Part shown: positions 30,861 to 38,090 of the stretch, piece after piece | Numbering within the stretch: the first letter of the stretch is position 1 | Layout of the letters: each line of letters opens with the position of its first letter | Assembly: GCF_014337925.2 (NCBI RefSeq) | Contig: NZ_CP143423.1 | Location: 2,510,501-2,574,500, forward strand | Length of the DNA: 64,000 nucleotides | DNA from: Roseobacter fucihabitans | GTDB lineage: Bacteria; Pseudomonadota; Alphaproteobacteria; Rhodobacterales; Rhodobacteraceae | Direction of reading: 5' to 3' | Notes under the pieces: generated by a model | Seen by the model: only the letters and a program-made list of their open reading frames with translations | What the model was told of the DNA's origin: nothing | Database searches by the model: none | Translations under genes and position numbers: made by a program

Positions 30861-31283
30861 TTACTTCGGTTTTTTGCGCTCGACGGCTGTGCTGATTGCT
30901 TCGTCAAGTTCGCCTGCCGTTGCCGCAGCTTTGAACGCCGCCAGCACGCCCGTGACATCCTTCAGAGCTTTCACCTGCACAGCGTTGCCATCACCGAGTG
31001 GCAGCACCTTGTTGCCGTAGCGGCATTGGACGTACCAGCCGCCATCTTGTTCGAAAAACCACGGACGCACCTTGCGGACGCGATCAATCAGAACGCTCTC
31101 GCCTGCTTCGTTCTTCGCCCAAACCTTGCGCGTGACTTCGTAAGTTTCGCCGCTGATTGCAGCTTGGGCAACCAGCACCTGTTCGTCCAGTGCTGCCAAG
31201 AGCTTTCGCTTGCGCTGCTCGGACGCGGGCAGCTTCGCGGCGCGGGTTGCGGTTTTGATATTCAGTTTTGCCAGTTGGGACAT
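30861..31283 (-). CDS. DUF6641 family protein
   Basis: 140 residues that I recognise as DUF6641, a small family found on alphaproteobacterial integrated elements and plasmids. Visible features are an N-terminal basic region (KLPASEQRKRKLLAALDEQV), a central KVRPWFFEQDGGWYVQCRYG and a C-terminal helical part (VLAAFKAAATAGELDEAI). The ATG at 31283 sits behind a perfect GGAGGTAACG, preferred over the in-frame ATG 12 bases upstream. The function is unknown; its company with an AAA ATPase and a HUH protein suggests a part in element replication or regulation. Confidence 0.78.
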   Translation of the reverse strand: MSQLAKLNIKTATRAAKLPASEQRKRKLLAALDEQVLVAQAAISGETYEVTRKVWAKNEAGESVLIDRVRKVRPWFFEQDGGWYVQCRYGNKVLPLGDGNAVQVKALKDVTGVLAAFKAAATAGELDEAISTAVERKKPK

Positions 31284-31361
31284 CGTTACCTCCATACTTG
31301 ATAGCCAAAATATAGAGGTTTCAAATGCGCTCAGCGACCAAAAGAAGGCACCAAATACCTA

Positions 31362-31399
31362 ATAAAAAGAGAAAAAGCGCCGTATTGAATGGCGCTTTT
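31362..31399 (-). terminator. rho-independent terminator of the AAA-ATPase operon
   Basis: On the minus strand AAAAGCGCC pairs perfectly with GGCGCTTTT around a nine-base loop and continues into TTCTCTTTTTATT. It lies 30 nt after the stop of the ATPase gene at 31429 and separates it from the DUF6641 gene. Confidence 0.82.
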
Positions 31400-31428
31400 G
31401 AAAGTCATTCAGATTTTGACTATGGCTT

Positions 31429-32118
31429 CTATTTGCGTGTTTTCTGTGCGATTTGCCCGACATTTTGCCGAGATGTTGGCACAGCGTTTTGCTGATTGGC
31501 TGATGTTACCTGAGCTATCGCTGCATCCATCTGTCGCAACACCGCGCGAATATCGCTCTGGGTATTGATCGCTGTCAGAATTTGCTTGTCCGTCCATGTA
31601 ACGCCACCTTGTTGCAGAACTTTCCGACACATCGGCAACAACGTATTAGGTGACAGCGCTGGCATTTCGATCACATCGCACCGGCTCTGTATAGCATTGT
31701 GAATTTTGTAAAGCTCGTTGGTCGTCAGGATCAAACCATATACACCGTAGTGCTTATCCATGATCTTGCGGATCTTGCTCATAGTTTTATTGTCCAATTG
31801 ATCGAACTCGTCGATAACAGCATACCGGAAATTCGTACCTGCGCCCGTCCAACCATTTTCAATTCGGTTCAGTGCATTTGACGGAAAATCATCTCCGCTG
31901 AAAGTGTTGATAGGAAAGTCGATCATTCCGTTTGTGTGCTTTCTGGTCTGCTCCGCTACAATTGCAGCAGCGGTTGATTTACCAGTTCCGTAAGGTCCGT
32001 GCAAAATGATGCTCCCTTGCAGCGTGCCATTGGCATATTGCTGGAGCTTTTGCTGCGCATTGGGATTTTCGAAGACGAGATCGTTGAAAGTCGTTGGCTG
32101 TATTGCATGCTTAAGCAT
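31429..32118 (-). CDS. AAA+ ATPase, RFC/clamp-loader-like
   Basis: 229 residues from the ATG at 32118 (MLKHAIQPTTFNDLVFEN). Walker A GPYGTGKST is at residues 41-49, Walker B AVIDEFDQ at 100-107, sensor 1 LILTTNE and an SRC motif (QSRCDVIEM, about 144-152), the arginine-finger signature of clamp loaders (RFC, DnaX, T4 gp44). The C-terminal lid is short and ends in a Gln/Asn-rich tail. So the element encodes a stand-alone single-subunit clamp-loader-like ATPase, probably aiding its own replication. TAGGAAATCAA precedes the ATG. The 258-residue gene lies 57 bp upstream on the same strand. Confidence 0.85.
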   Translation of the reverse strand: MLKHAIQPTTFNDLVFENPNAQQKLQQYANGTLQGSIILHGPYGTGKSTAAAIVAEQTRKHTNGMIDFPINTFSGDDFPSNALNRIENGWTGAGTNFRYAVIDEFDQLDNKTMSKIRKIMDKHYGVYGLILTTNELYKIHNAIQSRCDVIEMPALSPNTLLPMCRKVLQQGGVTWTDKQILTAINTQSDIRAVLRQMDAAIAQVTSANQQNAVPTSRQNVGQIAQKTRK

Positions 32119-32175
32119 TTGATTTCCTATGCTGATGAAACCAGGCACGCCCCCGGTGCCCGGTTGATGACTGGT

Positions 32176-32952
32176 TCAGGCTGCCGATGTGTCCGCTTCA
32201 GCTGCGTCGGTGAGCTTCGCGGCGAGTTCGACAGCGTTCGCATTAATAAACTCGTTCTCGCGCTGTCGTTCCTCCGCACTTTTTTTAATTTCAGCAAAGT
32301 CTTTGTCCTTGCCTGCAATTTCGAGTGTTGTGTTCAAAGCAGATATCGCACTGGTCTCATAAACCATGCTGTACACACCGTTTGGCTCCTGCCGCATGAT
32401 CGCAACAAACAGCTTGTGGTCCGCACCTTTGTCACTTTCGCGAACGGGTCGCTCAAAATTGAAAGGCTCAGCCAAGGGAGCATTACTGCTCAAGGCTTCC
32501 TTCGCTTCTTCGATGCGCTCTCTGCGCACCTCAGCGGGGGATTTTCCATCTGGCTTGGCTCGGCGAATTTCGTCAACGCCGCCGCGAGCAGTGATGAAGT
32601 CGCTGAGGTTGTGGTTTCGCTTCATTTCTGCGGCAGCAACAGTGATGACACGAGCGTATGTATAAGCGCGCTTTTGAAAATTTGAGTTGAACACGGCACG
32701 CACGATGCGCGTTGCCAGACTTGTGCCGTCCTTAAACTCAATCTCTTTCATGCGCAGGTAGCTGTTGAGCGCGCGTGACTTGGATACATCGTCAACGATC
32801 TCAAAGTAGAATTTCAGACAGTCGCTCAGCAGCGCATAAAGTTCTTCGTTACTGCGCTTGTAGGAACCTTCTTCCCACGCCTTTCGTTTCTCTATCAAAT
32901 CATCCGTGCTATTTTGGATGAATAACAATTCGTTTACCTCTTTCTCGCTCAT
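32176..32952 (-). CDS. island protein of unknown function
   Basis: A 258-residue, highly charged, mainly helical protein. It starts MSEKEVNELLFIQNSTDDLI; the middle contains LATRIVRAVFNSNFQKRAYT, and the C-terminal third is acidic and Ala-rich (VELAAKLTDAAEADTSAA). No signal peptide, membrane span or known motif is seen. It is first in a probable operon with the AAA ATPase, which it may assist. AAGGAG lies 12 bases before the ATG. Confidence 0.6.
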   Translation of the reverse strand: MSEKEVNELLFIQNSTDDLIEKRKAWEEGSYKRSNEELYALLSDCLKFYFEIVDDVSKSRALNSYLRMKEIEFKDGTSLATRIVRAVFNSNFQKRAYTYARVITVAAAEMKRNHNLSDFITARGGVDEIRRAKPDGKSPAEVRRERIEEAKEALSSNAPLAEPFNFERPVRESDKGADHKLFVAIMRQEPNGVYSMVYETSAISALNTTLEIAGKDKDFAEIKKSAEERQRENEFINANAVELAAKLTDAAEADTSAA

Positions 32953-33132
32953 GTGCTTACTCGCTCCTTACAGTTTTTTACAACGCCAATAGGATCACTG
33001 ACCGCGTAATTCCTGATGGGAACCGCCTAATAAAAAGATAACGGCGTTAAGAAATTCTCGAAACGGTTAACCGATCATTAAGCGTCTCTTGGCTTGGGCA
33101 ATTTCGCGTGGCTTTCCACCCATCCAATAGAG

Positions 33133-33158
33133 AGTTGTGTCTGTTAACAGACACAACT
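33133..33158. repeat. perfect 26-bp palindrome
   Basis: The half-site AGTTGTGTCTGTT is followed directly by its exact reverse complement, with no loop and GTTAAC at the centre. It lies in the 290-bp divergent region between the leftward 258-residue/AAA operon and the rightward small-gene/HUH operon. A dyad without spacer suits a dimeric repressor operator or an initiator-protein site better than a terminator, and no T-run follows. Confidence 0.8.
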
Positions 33159-33244
33159 GAACACGGTAAAAGCCGTTCAACCGGCACTGTGTTTTCCATA
33201 CTCCTTAGCTGCTTAACGCTAAATACAAGCGACAGGAGACAGCC

Positions 33245-33415
33245 ATGAGAGTTCATCAACTTACTGACAATATTAAGAAAACGACAACTGCGTCGCGCAG
33301 GCGGGAATTGCAGCGCCGCGAAACAGCGCTTGACCCGAAGAAACCAATCAAGCCGGTAAAGGTGGCAGAACCTACAAAGCCGAAAAAACCAAAGCCTGCA
33401 GGTGAAACCACGTAA
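33245..33415 (+). CDS. small basic protein
   Basis: A 56-residue protein. It begins MRVHQLTDNIKKTTTASRRR and ends in a Lys/Pro-rich tail (KPKKPKPAGETT). AGGAGA lies at ideal distance before the ATG (33232-33237). It is strongly positively charged, so nucleic-acid binding is plausible. It is the first gene of the rightward island operon, followed by the 114-residue and HUH genes. Confidence 0.6.
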   Translation: MRVHQLTDNIKKTTTASRRRELQRRETALDPKKPIKPVKVAEPTKPKKPKPAGETT

Positions 33416-33524
33416 TCAGCGTCACGATGATAAATAACTTAGCAAGTTAAGGTGAGACGTTCAGAAGCAATTTGAGCCTGAAAATTAACCAATTTGCCGT
33501 GCGTAATGATTACAGGAGATCGCC

Positions 33525-33869
33525 ATGACATTGATGGAAAACATCTACAAAAGCCTCAACGAAAACGCGCTTGTCGATACAGCCGAAGAGTTCAGCACAG
33601 ACTGGTGCTGGCGCTCGAAAAGCTGGTTTGCCGTGCAGAAAAACAAGCAAGCTGATTTTGCCATACCGGCTGCAATCAACTGCCTCAACGTCGTCAAAAT
33701 CAAGCTTGCTCTGCAACACATACGACACGGCAAGCTCGGCAGCTTTGTTGACGACGAGATCGAAACCTTGCGCGACGTCCGCGATCAACTCGAAGCATAT
33801 CTGTTGAAGCAGCACCGCATTGCCGTTGTGACCGACGCGCCAGAATTGGGCGACAAGGAAACAGCATGA
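33525..33869 (+). CDS. small island protein (possibly DUF6626-like)
   Basis: 114 residues. The N-terminal half (LMENIYKSLNENALVDTAEE, then WCWRSKSWFAVQKNKQADFA) has the look of a helix-turn-helix-like fold, reminding me of DUF6626 proteins; this is from memory. The C-terminal half is helical and ends KETA. AGGAGATCGCC precedes the ATG. Its stop overlaps the HUH-protein start by four bases (ATGA), so the two are translated together and may act together. Confidence 0.6.
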   Translation: MTLMENIYKSLNENALVDTAEEFSTDWCWRSKSWFAVQKNKQADFAIPAAINCLNVVKIKLALQHIRHGKLGSFVDDEIETLRDVRDQLEAYLLKQHRIAVVTDAPELGDKETA

Positions 33870-34477
33870 GGCACGGGGCGCGTGCAGAACAAGAACGCAT
33901 TTTGGCTGAGTGGCTGGCACACTATGATTGGCAGGTATTTGGAACGCTAAAGTTCACGGACGGTGAAAGCATCGCTGAGCGTAACGGTGAAGCGATTGCA
34001 CGCAAGTTTTTCAATTCCCTCGACAGGGCATATCTCGGAAAATCAATGGTGGATGCTGGACACAGGCTGGACCGCGTGGTGTTCAAACAGTTTGGGCATA
34101 GCGGCTCAAACCTACACTTTCATTTTATCGCCATCCCAACATCAAGCGTCGGACACTTCTGCGAGACAGCGCGATGCCTGTGGGATGATGCGAGCACCCG
34201 TACGATGGGCTATGAAAACACCGTAATCGAGCCTGTGCGCAGCGCAACACGCAGTGGCAGCTACGGACTACACGAATACAGAAAGCTCGGGGCAGACACG
34301 CTCTATCTCGACGCAACGCACCTGCATCAAAAGCACGTGCGCACCAAACCAATCCAGCACCTGCGCAGGCTTCTGAACAGGCAAGACAAAAACGAGCACA
34401 CCAAGGAGCGTGGGCTAAGACGACAGACGGACGCGATGCGCCGCAGAAACATGGCAGCGCAAGCTGCACCACACTGA
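33866..34477 (+). CDS. HUH-endonuclease-like replication/mobilisation protein
   Basis: 203 residues with the three motifs of rolling-circle Rep proteins. Motif I is FGTLKF (residues 25-30), motif II is NLHFHFIAIP with the His-hydrophobic-His metal site H84/H86, and motif III is SYGLHEYRKLG with candidate nucleophile Tyr133 or Tyr138 and Lys140. The C-terminus is very basic (RRQTDAMRRRNMAAQ). HUH enzymes nick one strand and stay linked to the 5' end, starting rolling-circle replication or transfer. The protein is small, without a helicase domain, as in satellite-type elements. It overlaps the upstream gene by four bases. Confidence 0.75.
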   Translation: MRHGARAEQERILAEWLAHYDWQVFGTLKFTDGESIAERNGEAIARKFFNSLDRAYLGKSMVDAGHRLDRVVFKQFGHSGSNLHFHFIAIPTSSVGHFCETARCLWDDASTRTMGYENTVIEPVRSATRSGSYGLHEYRKLGADTLYLDATHLHQKHVRTKPIQHLRRLLNRQDKNEHTKERGLRRQTDAMRRRNMAAQAAPH

Positions 34478-34860
34478 AACACGGCGATGCTGACTGAGGT
34501 GTGATGGCGGAAACGCCGAAAGTTGAGGCGCAAGTCTCAGCTAATCCTATGGAATTGAATATTAAAAAGAAAAAGAAAAACATCAACTTAAGAAACGTTT
34601 CTAGAATGCTTTGATATCGAATAAGTGATTTTGAAGAGTAGATAGAATTACTTTTACGAAAGCGTTCGAACAGACTGTGAGGGCGTGCACGTAACTAGAC
34701 AGATATCAGTGTGCAGGAAAAGAGTGCGCTTTGGAAAAATAACTGTTTGCATCGTCCGGGAAAATTTCGAACATCTGCACGAAAGCCGACCTCGATACGG
34801 CGCACGGTCTAATGACCGTTTCCAGCCCTAAGCGGACATCCAACAACACATGGTCACGCG
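34478..34860. other. intergenic region, nothing recognised
   Basis: About 380 A+T-richer bases between convergent HUH and reverse-transcriptase genes. It includes an A-rich run near 34560-34580. No gene, hairpin with T-run or repeat was convincing. Given the HUH gene upstream, a nicking origin could be hidden here, but no hairpin origin was spotted. Confidence 0.35.
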
Positions 34861-35793
34861 CTATTGGCTGCGATACGACGTATGAATCTTCAATGTGTTT
34901 ATGTTCTTATGTATTGAGCTGTAATGGTTGTATGCGTCATCTTTACCGTGAACACTTTTGTACCATTCAAGGATACCTTTTAACCGGGCCTCATTATGGT
35001 AGGCCCATTCGAAATCGCGTGACGCCCTGTGGAAAGCAGCCCGGTACTGCCTCCGTGCAGGGCCAGGAATACTTGGCTTGTCCCCGTGCGTCAGCAAACC
35101 TAAGGTTATTCTTGGTTGTCCACGCGGATGAAAACGAGTTTTCGATTGGTTGACTGCGAAACCATTCTGTTCAATTATTCGAGTCACATAAAAAGCCAAT
35201 TTTGGATGATTGAAATTTTTGTTTTTATAGAGAAAAACATCATCACTGTAGCGCAAGTAGCTCATTTCCCATGAAGCTGCGAGCTTCTCCATTTGCCGAT
35301 CAAAGCGCCTCATTATCAAATTTGATACGGCGGGGCTAGTCGGGGCTCCCTGTGCTATGCAGTTGTTCCTCAAGCACAGTTGAGACAAAATATATGAAAT
35401 GCTTTGATTGAAACCGAGGCTTTTGAACAGGCCAAGAACTCGTTGCCCAGTTATGCTGGGGAAGAAGTCTGCTATGTCCATTTTGAGAACTGCTTTTCCA
35501 CCACAAAATTCATGAGCAGCTGCGTAGATAGATTTGCCGCTCACGTATGAAAAAGCACAATCGTTTAAGGGAAGTTTTTGAAGGATTTTTCGGTTAATTA
35601 CTCGCTGGACTCCCTTTAACTCGCTATAAGGGATATCCAGAGTTCGGTAGGTGAGAGGGTCTGAATTTTTTGGTATTCGAATGGTGGTATAAAACTTGTC
35701 AGGGTCTTCTACTAAATAGAAAATATGCTGCGGAGCAAAACCTAAGAAAGAGGAAATATCCTGTAAATCAAGGCTGTCCTCCGCAGCATTCAT
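34861..35793 (-). CDS. retron reverse transcriptase
   Basis: A 310-residue bacterial RT without maturase or endonuclease domain, the retron size. RT1 is YRTLDIPYSELKGVQRVINR; retron-specific region X lies near GKSIYAAAHEF (a NAxxH-like site). RT3 is LKMDIADFFPSI with D106, RT4 IAQGAPTSPAVSNL, and the catalytic RT5 reads YLRYSDDVFLY: Y-S-D-D with D184/D185 in place of the usual YADD. RT6 is NGFAVNQSKTRFHPRG. The VTG of region Y is replaced by RITLGLL. It is last in the cassette effector-ncRNA-RT and starts at the 3' end of the msr-msd RNA, whose a2 repeat overlaps the start codon. Confidence 0.93.
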   Translation of the reverse strand: MNAAEDSLDLQDISSFLGFAPQHIFYLVEDPDKFYTTIRIPKNSDPLTYRTLDIPYSELKGVQRVINRKILQKLPLNDCAFSYVSGKSIYAAAHEFCGGKAVLKMDIADFFPSITGQRVLGLFKSLGFNQSISYILSQLCLRNNCIAQGAPTSPAVSNLIMRRFDRQMEKLAASWEMSYLRYSDDVFLYKNKNFNHPKLAFYVTRIIEQNGFAVNQSKTRFHPRGQPRITLGLLTHGDKPSIPGPARRQYRAAFHRASRDFEWAYHNEARLKGILEWYKSVHGKDDAYNHYSSIHKNINTLKIHTSYRSQ

Positions 35794-35940
35794 ATCCTAC
35801 TTCTTCTCTGTTTCGATTCTTCCTAATCGGTTTCTAAGGCGAAGAGCCTTAGACTCCGATTGGGAAGAAGGCCTCTACGTACTTTTCGTGCTCACAACGA
35901 TAGCATTGTGACTCCCGTGAGGGACATGCTAGGATATTTT
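35793..35940 (-). ncRNA. retron msr-msd RNA
   Basis: Read on the minus strand. The 5' repeat a1 is ATATCCTA at 35930-35937, and its exact complement a2, TAGGATAT, immediately precedes the G of the RT start codon. a1 is followed by GC, so the branching guanosine is the G at 35929 (TAGC, as in Ec86). msr: hairpin TCCC-TCAC-GGGA, then hairpin TCACAA/TTGTGA (about 35892-35911). msd: one long stem, 35817-35869, made of TTCTTCC/GGAAGAA, AATCGG/CCGATT and TCTAAGGC/GCCTTAGA, closed by loop TCTTC, with small internal mismatches. The gene order and every expected element are present; sizes are by eye. The 5' boundary is approximate. Confidence 0.85.
35817..35869 (-). repeat. msd stem-loop of the retron
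   Basis: A 53-nt hairpin with 21 paired positions interrupted by a single C/A mismatch and an AG/AA internal loop; apex loop TCTTC. The RT should copy this region into the DNA part of msDNA, giving a DNA hairpin of about this size or somewhat longer. Confidence 0.85.
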
Positions 35941-35968
35941 GAAAGATGACCATAGGAAGCCTCTATGG
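35941..35968 (-). terminator. hairpin between retron effector and ncRNA
   Basis: CCATAG at the end of the effector gene pairs with CTATGG, seven bases in between, followed by TCATCTTTC. It could be a processing or attenuating hairpin that separates the effector transcript from the msr-msd RNA, or a weak terminator. No long T-run follows. Confidence 0.35.
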
Positions 35969-36817
35969 TCAAGCGGCAGCAAGCAGTTTTGCTCGCGCGA
36001 GGCTGATTGCAGTTGTGCTAAAGGGTTTTAGCATGGCGTCATCAAAGCCCTCAATCGAGTGGTATCTGGCTGCTGAAATTTTCGTAATTTTCTTTTCCAA
36101 ATAGAGCGCACGGAGACTGGCGTTTAGTTGAGTCGGACCCAATCCGGTGAGGACGAGTAGCTCTGAGTAGCTTGGGTGATCACCGACCAATACTCCTATC
36201 AGGGTTATGGCCTTATGGAACAAGTTTCGTACATCTTTGGTGTATTCGCTATAAGGAACGACATTTTTTCCCTTCATCCGCGAAATACGTGTCTTCGCAA
36301 TGTATTCCCCTCCCATGACGTAATGCGCGTACTTATAGAAAGTGAGTGGATAGAGAACACGACCGATCATTTCCGACTGACGCGAGCTGTCAAAATAGAT
36401 CACGTTTTGCGGATTCCTTTGCGAAAGCAAGCTTAAGGGGCCACGCGCAATATAGCTTTCTGCACGAAAAAAATTATTCGGAACCAGAACTACCAGTCTG
36501 TCCCGTAGATGCGGTAGTTGCGTGAAGGTTCCGAGTTCAGCTATTGACCCCGGAGACTCGAGTATCAATAGGGTGAAATCAACGTCGTGAGCAAACCTTG
36601 CTTCCAGAGTTTGCAAGTCCATTCCCCTTTTCGAGTACAAGTACTGTTTCTCGATCTCCTCGCCATACACCACTTTGACATTTTGCATTTTTTCCAGCTC
36701 TTGCCGAGCTAAGTTTCGTATGTCGACGCGCCCCGAGGTCAATCCTGGCCCACAGACAAAAATCGTCGACTGAACTTTTTGTGCCTTGTCGTTGAGTAGG
36801 TTTGGTTGGATCAACAT
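35969..36817 (-). CDS. retron effector, nucleoside-deoxyribosyltransferase-like
   Basis: 282 residues. The N-terminal domain is NDT-like: STIFVCGPGLTSGRVDIRNL with the nucleotide-binding loop, and SPGSIAELGTF containing Glu94 in the position of the catalytic nucleophile. The C-terminal 80 residues look like a winged helix (HPSYSELLVLTGLGPTQLNA). This is the effector type of retrons such as Ec86 and the St85/Se85 family (type II-A), which consumes NAD or nucleotides when phage disturbs the msDNA-RT complex and stops the infected cell. It is the first gene of the cassette, 175 bp before the RT gene. The exact reaction here is inferred from family. Confidence 0.85.
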   Translation of the reverse strand: MLIQPNLLNDKAQKVQSTIFVCGPGLTSGRVDIRNLARQELEKMQNVKVVYGEEIEKQYLYSKRGMDLQTLEARFAHDVDFTLLILESPGSIAELGTFTQLPHLRDRLVVLVPNNFFRAESYIARGPLSLLSQRNPQNVIYFDSSRQSEMIGRVLYPLTFYKYAHYVMGGEYIAKTRISRMKGKNVVPYSEYTKDVRNLFHKAITLIGVLVGDHPSYSELLVLTGLGPTQLNASLRALYLEKKITKISAARYHSIEGFDDAMLKPFSTTAISLARAKLLAAA

Positions 36818-37078
36818 TCTGCTATATTAACTGTAAACACTTGAGGCGCTCAAGTGTGGTTTGTCCACAGACCAAGGTTGAACAAAATTGCTTCTTGCCC
36901 GCATGGCTGCTTTTGAACAGGTACAGCCAAATGTTGTCAGGTGCTATGTTGTCGTAGGGGTCTGGATCAGAGCGTATCTGCAACTTTGCAAAGTCCGGTT
37001 TCTGCGCATAGCCGCCAATCGCGCAGCACGCTAGACAGACTGTTCTCAACACTCTTGTGCAAAGTGCCCATCACAAAA

Positions 37079-37104
37079 TGTTAGATAATTAGTAATCTCT
37101 AACA
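37079..37104. repeat. inverted repeat, 7-bp arms
   Basis: TGTTAGA at 37079-37085 and TCTAACA at 37098-37104 are perfect complements separated by 12 A+T-rich bases. The size and place suit an operator for a dimeric regulator or a recombinase arm site. Confidence 0.5.
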
Positions 37105-37106
37105 TC

Positions 37107-37169
37107 TTTGCAGAACAACGCCGAAATTCAAAGACTTAGCAAGTCGGTTGTTTTTGGTCGTTCTGCAAA
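37107..37169. repeat. inverted repeat, 13-bp arms, before the short recombinase
   Basis: TTTGCAGAACAAC (37107-37119) and GTCGTTCTGCAAA (37157-37169) are complementary except for one position and are 37 bases apart. They end 51 bases before the recombinase start. Arms of this length separated by a short core are the usual look of a tyrosine-recombinase core or excisionase-type site, or of an operator. Confidence 0.6.
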
Positions 37170-37220
37170 ATGTGTGGCTTTACAATACAGTATGGCAAAA
37201 CAACACATTTCAGGTGATAT

Positions 37221-37790
37221 ATGAAGCAAGCAAAGTTACTGACACCGGCAGAGCAAAAACGCGTCCACGCCGTCATCGACGCCCACCGCTACAGCACGCG
37301 CAACCGGACGATCTTCGCACTCAGCTTCTTTGCTGGGCTGCGCGCGTGCGAGATTGCTGCACTGCGTGTCGGTGACGTGTTTGAAGGCAACGGCAGCGTC
37401 CGAGACACCATCTACCTGGCTGCGGTACAGACGAAGGGCGATGAAGGCGCTACGGTGCTGGTGAGCAAACGTCTTGCAAAGGCACTCGCGCATTATGCCG
37501 TCACCTACCATGTCCACACCAGCAAACCACAAGCACCGCTGTTCTTCAGTGCAAAGCGCGGCGGCTTCAGCGCACAAACCATAGTCAATCTGTTTGCACG
37601 CTTTTACGGACTGGCTGGCATCAAAGGCGCAAGCTCGCACAGCGGGCGGCGGCAGTTCCTGACTGAGCTTGCCGACAAGGGCGTGAACGTGCGGGTGATA
37701 CAGGCGCTGGCGCGGCACAAGGACATCAGCACCACGCAGCGATACATAGACTACAACGAGAGCAAGCTGAGGAATGCAATAGAACTGTGA
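37221..37790 (+). CDS. minimal tyrosine recombinase
   Basis: A 189-residue, catalytic-domain-only tyrosine recombinase, the size of FimB/FimE. All active-site residues are visible: R41 in AGLRACEIAAL, K72, H140-x-x-R143 in SSHSGRRQF, H166 in ARHKDIS and the nucleophile Y175 in TTQRYIDY. There is no N-terminal core-binding domain. It is the second recombinase on the island and is preceded by paired inverted repeats. It may act on a local site (for example resolving multimers or inverting a segment) rather than integrating the island. Confidence 0.88.
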   Translation: MKQAKLLTPAEQKRVHAVIDAHRYSTRNRTIFALSFFAGLRACEIAALRVGDVFEGNGSVRDTIYLAAVQTKGDEGATVLVSKRLAKALAHYAVTYHVHTSKPQAPLFFSAKRGGFSAQTIVNLFARFYGLAGIKGASSHSGRRQFLTELADKGVNVRVIQALARHKDISTTQRYIDYNESKLRNAIEL

Positions 37791-38090
37791 ATTGACCAGA
37801 GACTTGCGATCACTAAAGCAGACACTCGTTTACGCCGCAGCAAATGATCGGTCAGAGCCTAAGGCGGTCATTGCGTTTTCTCGCTGCGCGCGCTCGAAGC
37901 GTAAAAAATGCGGCCTGAGCGAAATCAGCCATGCCGCCGAGCGGCAGGACAAGGGCCATTGGTACGGCCCGCAGCATGGATCAAACGGCCATTCAAAGCG
38001 AAACATGATAACTCGAATCTGGTTGTGTTGTTTTTGCATCGCCGCCAAAGTCAGCAAACGGGGATCATGCTCGAGGGTGAAGAATTGACT
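37791..38090. other. intergenic region before the STAND gene
   Basis: About 300 bases. Open frames of up to 98 codons exist, but they lack a ribosome binding site and recognisable sequence. It contains the STAND gene's leader with GAGGGTGAAG shortly before the ATG. Confidence 0.4.

Larger units (their letters stand above)
36818..37220. other. divergent control region of retron and short recombinase
   Basis: About 400 bases between the retron operon (leftward) and the small tyrosine recombinase (rightward). It is A+T-rich, has no credible gene and holds two inverted repeats (37079-37104 and 37107-37169), listed separately. Promoters for both operons should be here. Confidence 0.5.

Noticed and set aside
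34861-35793. Group II intron maturase or DGR reverse transcriptase.
   Set aside because: It is too short, with no maturase or HNH domain, no intron domain V/VI, no variable repeat pair, and a full msr-msd with effector is present.
37107-37169. fim-type phase switch formed by the inverted repeats and the short recombinase.
   Set aside because: The segment between the arms is only 37 bp and holds no promoter of the needed size; kept only as a possible recombination or operator site.
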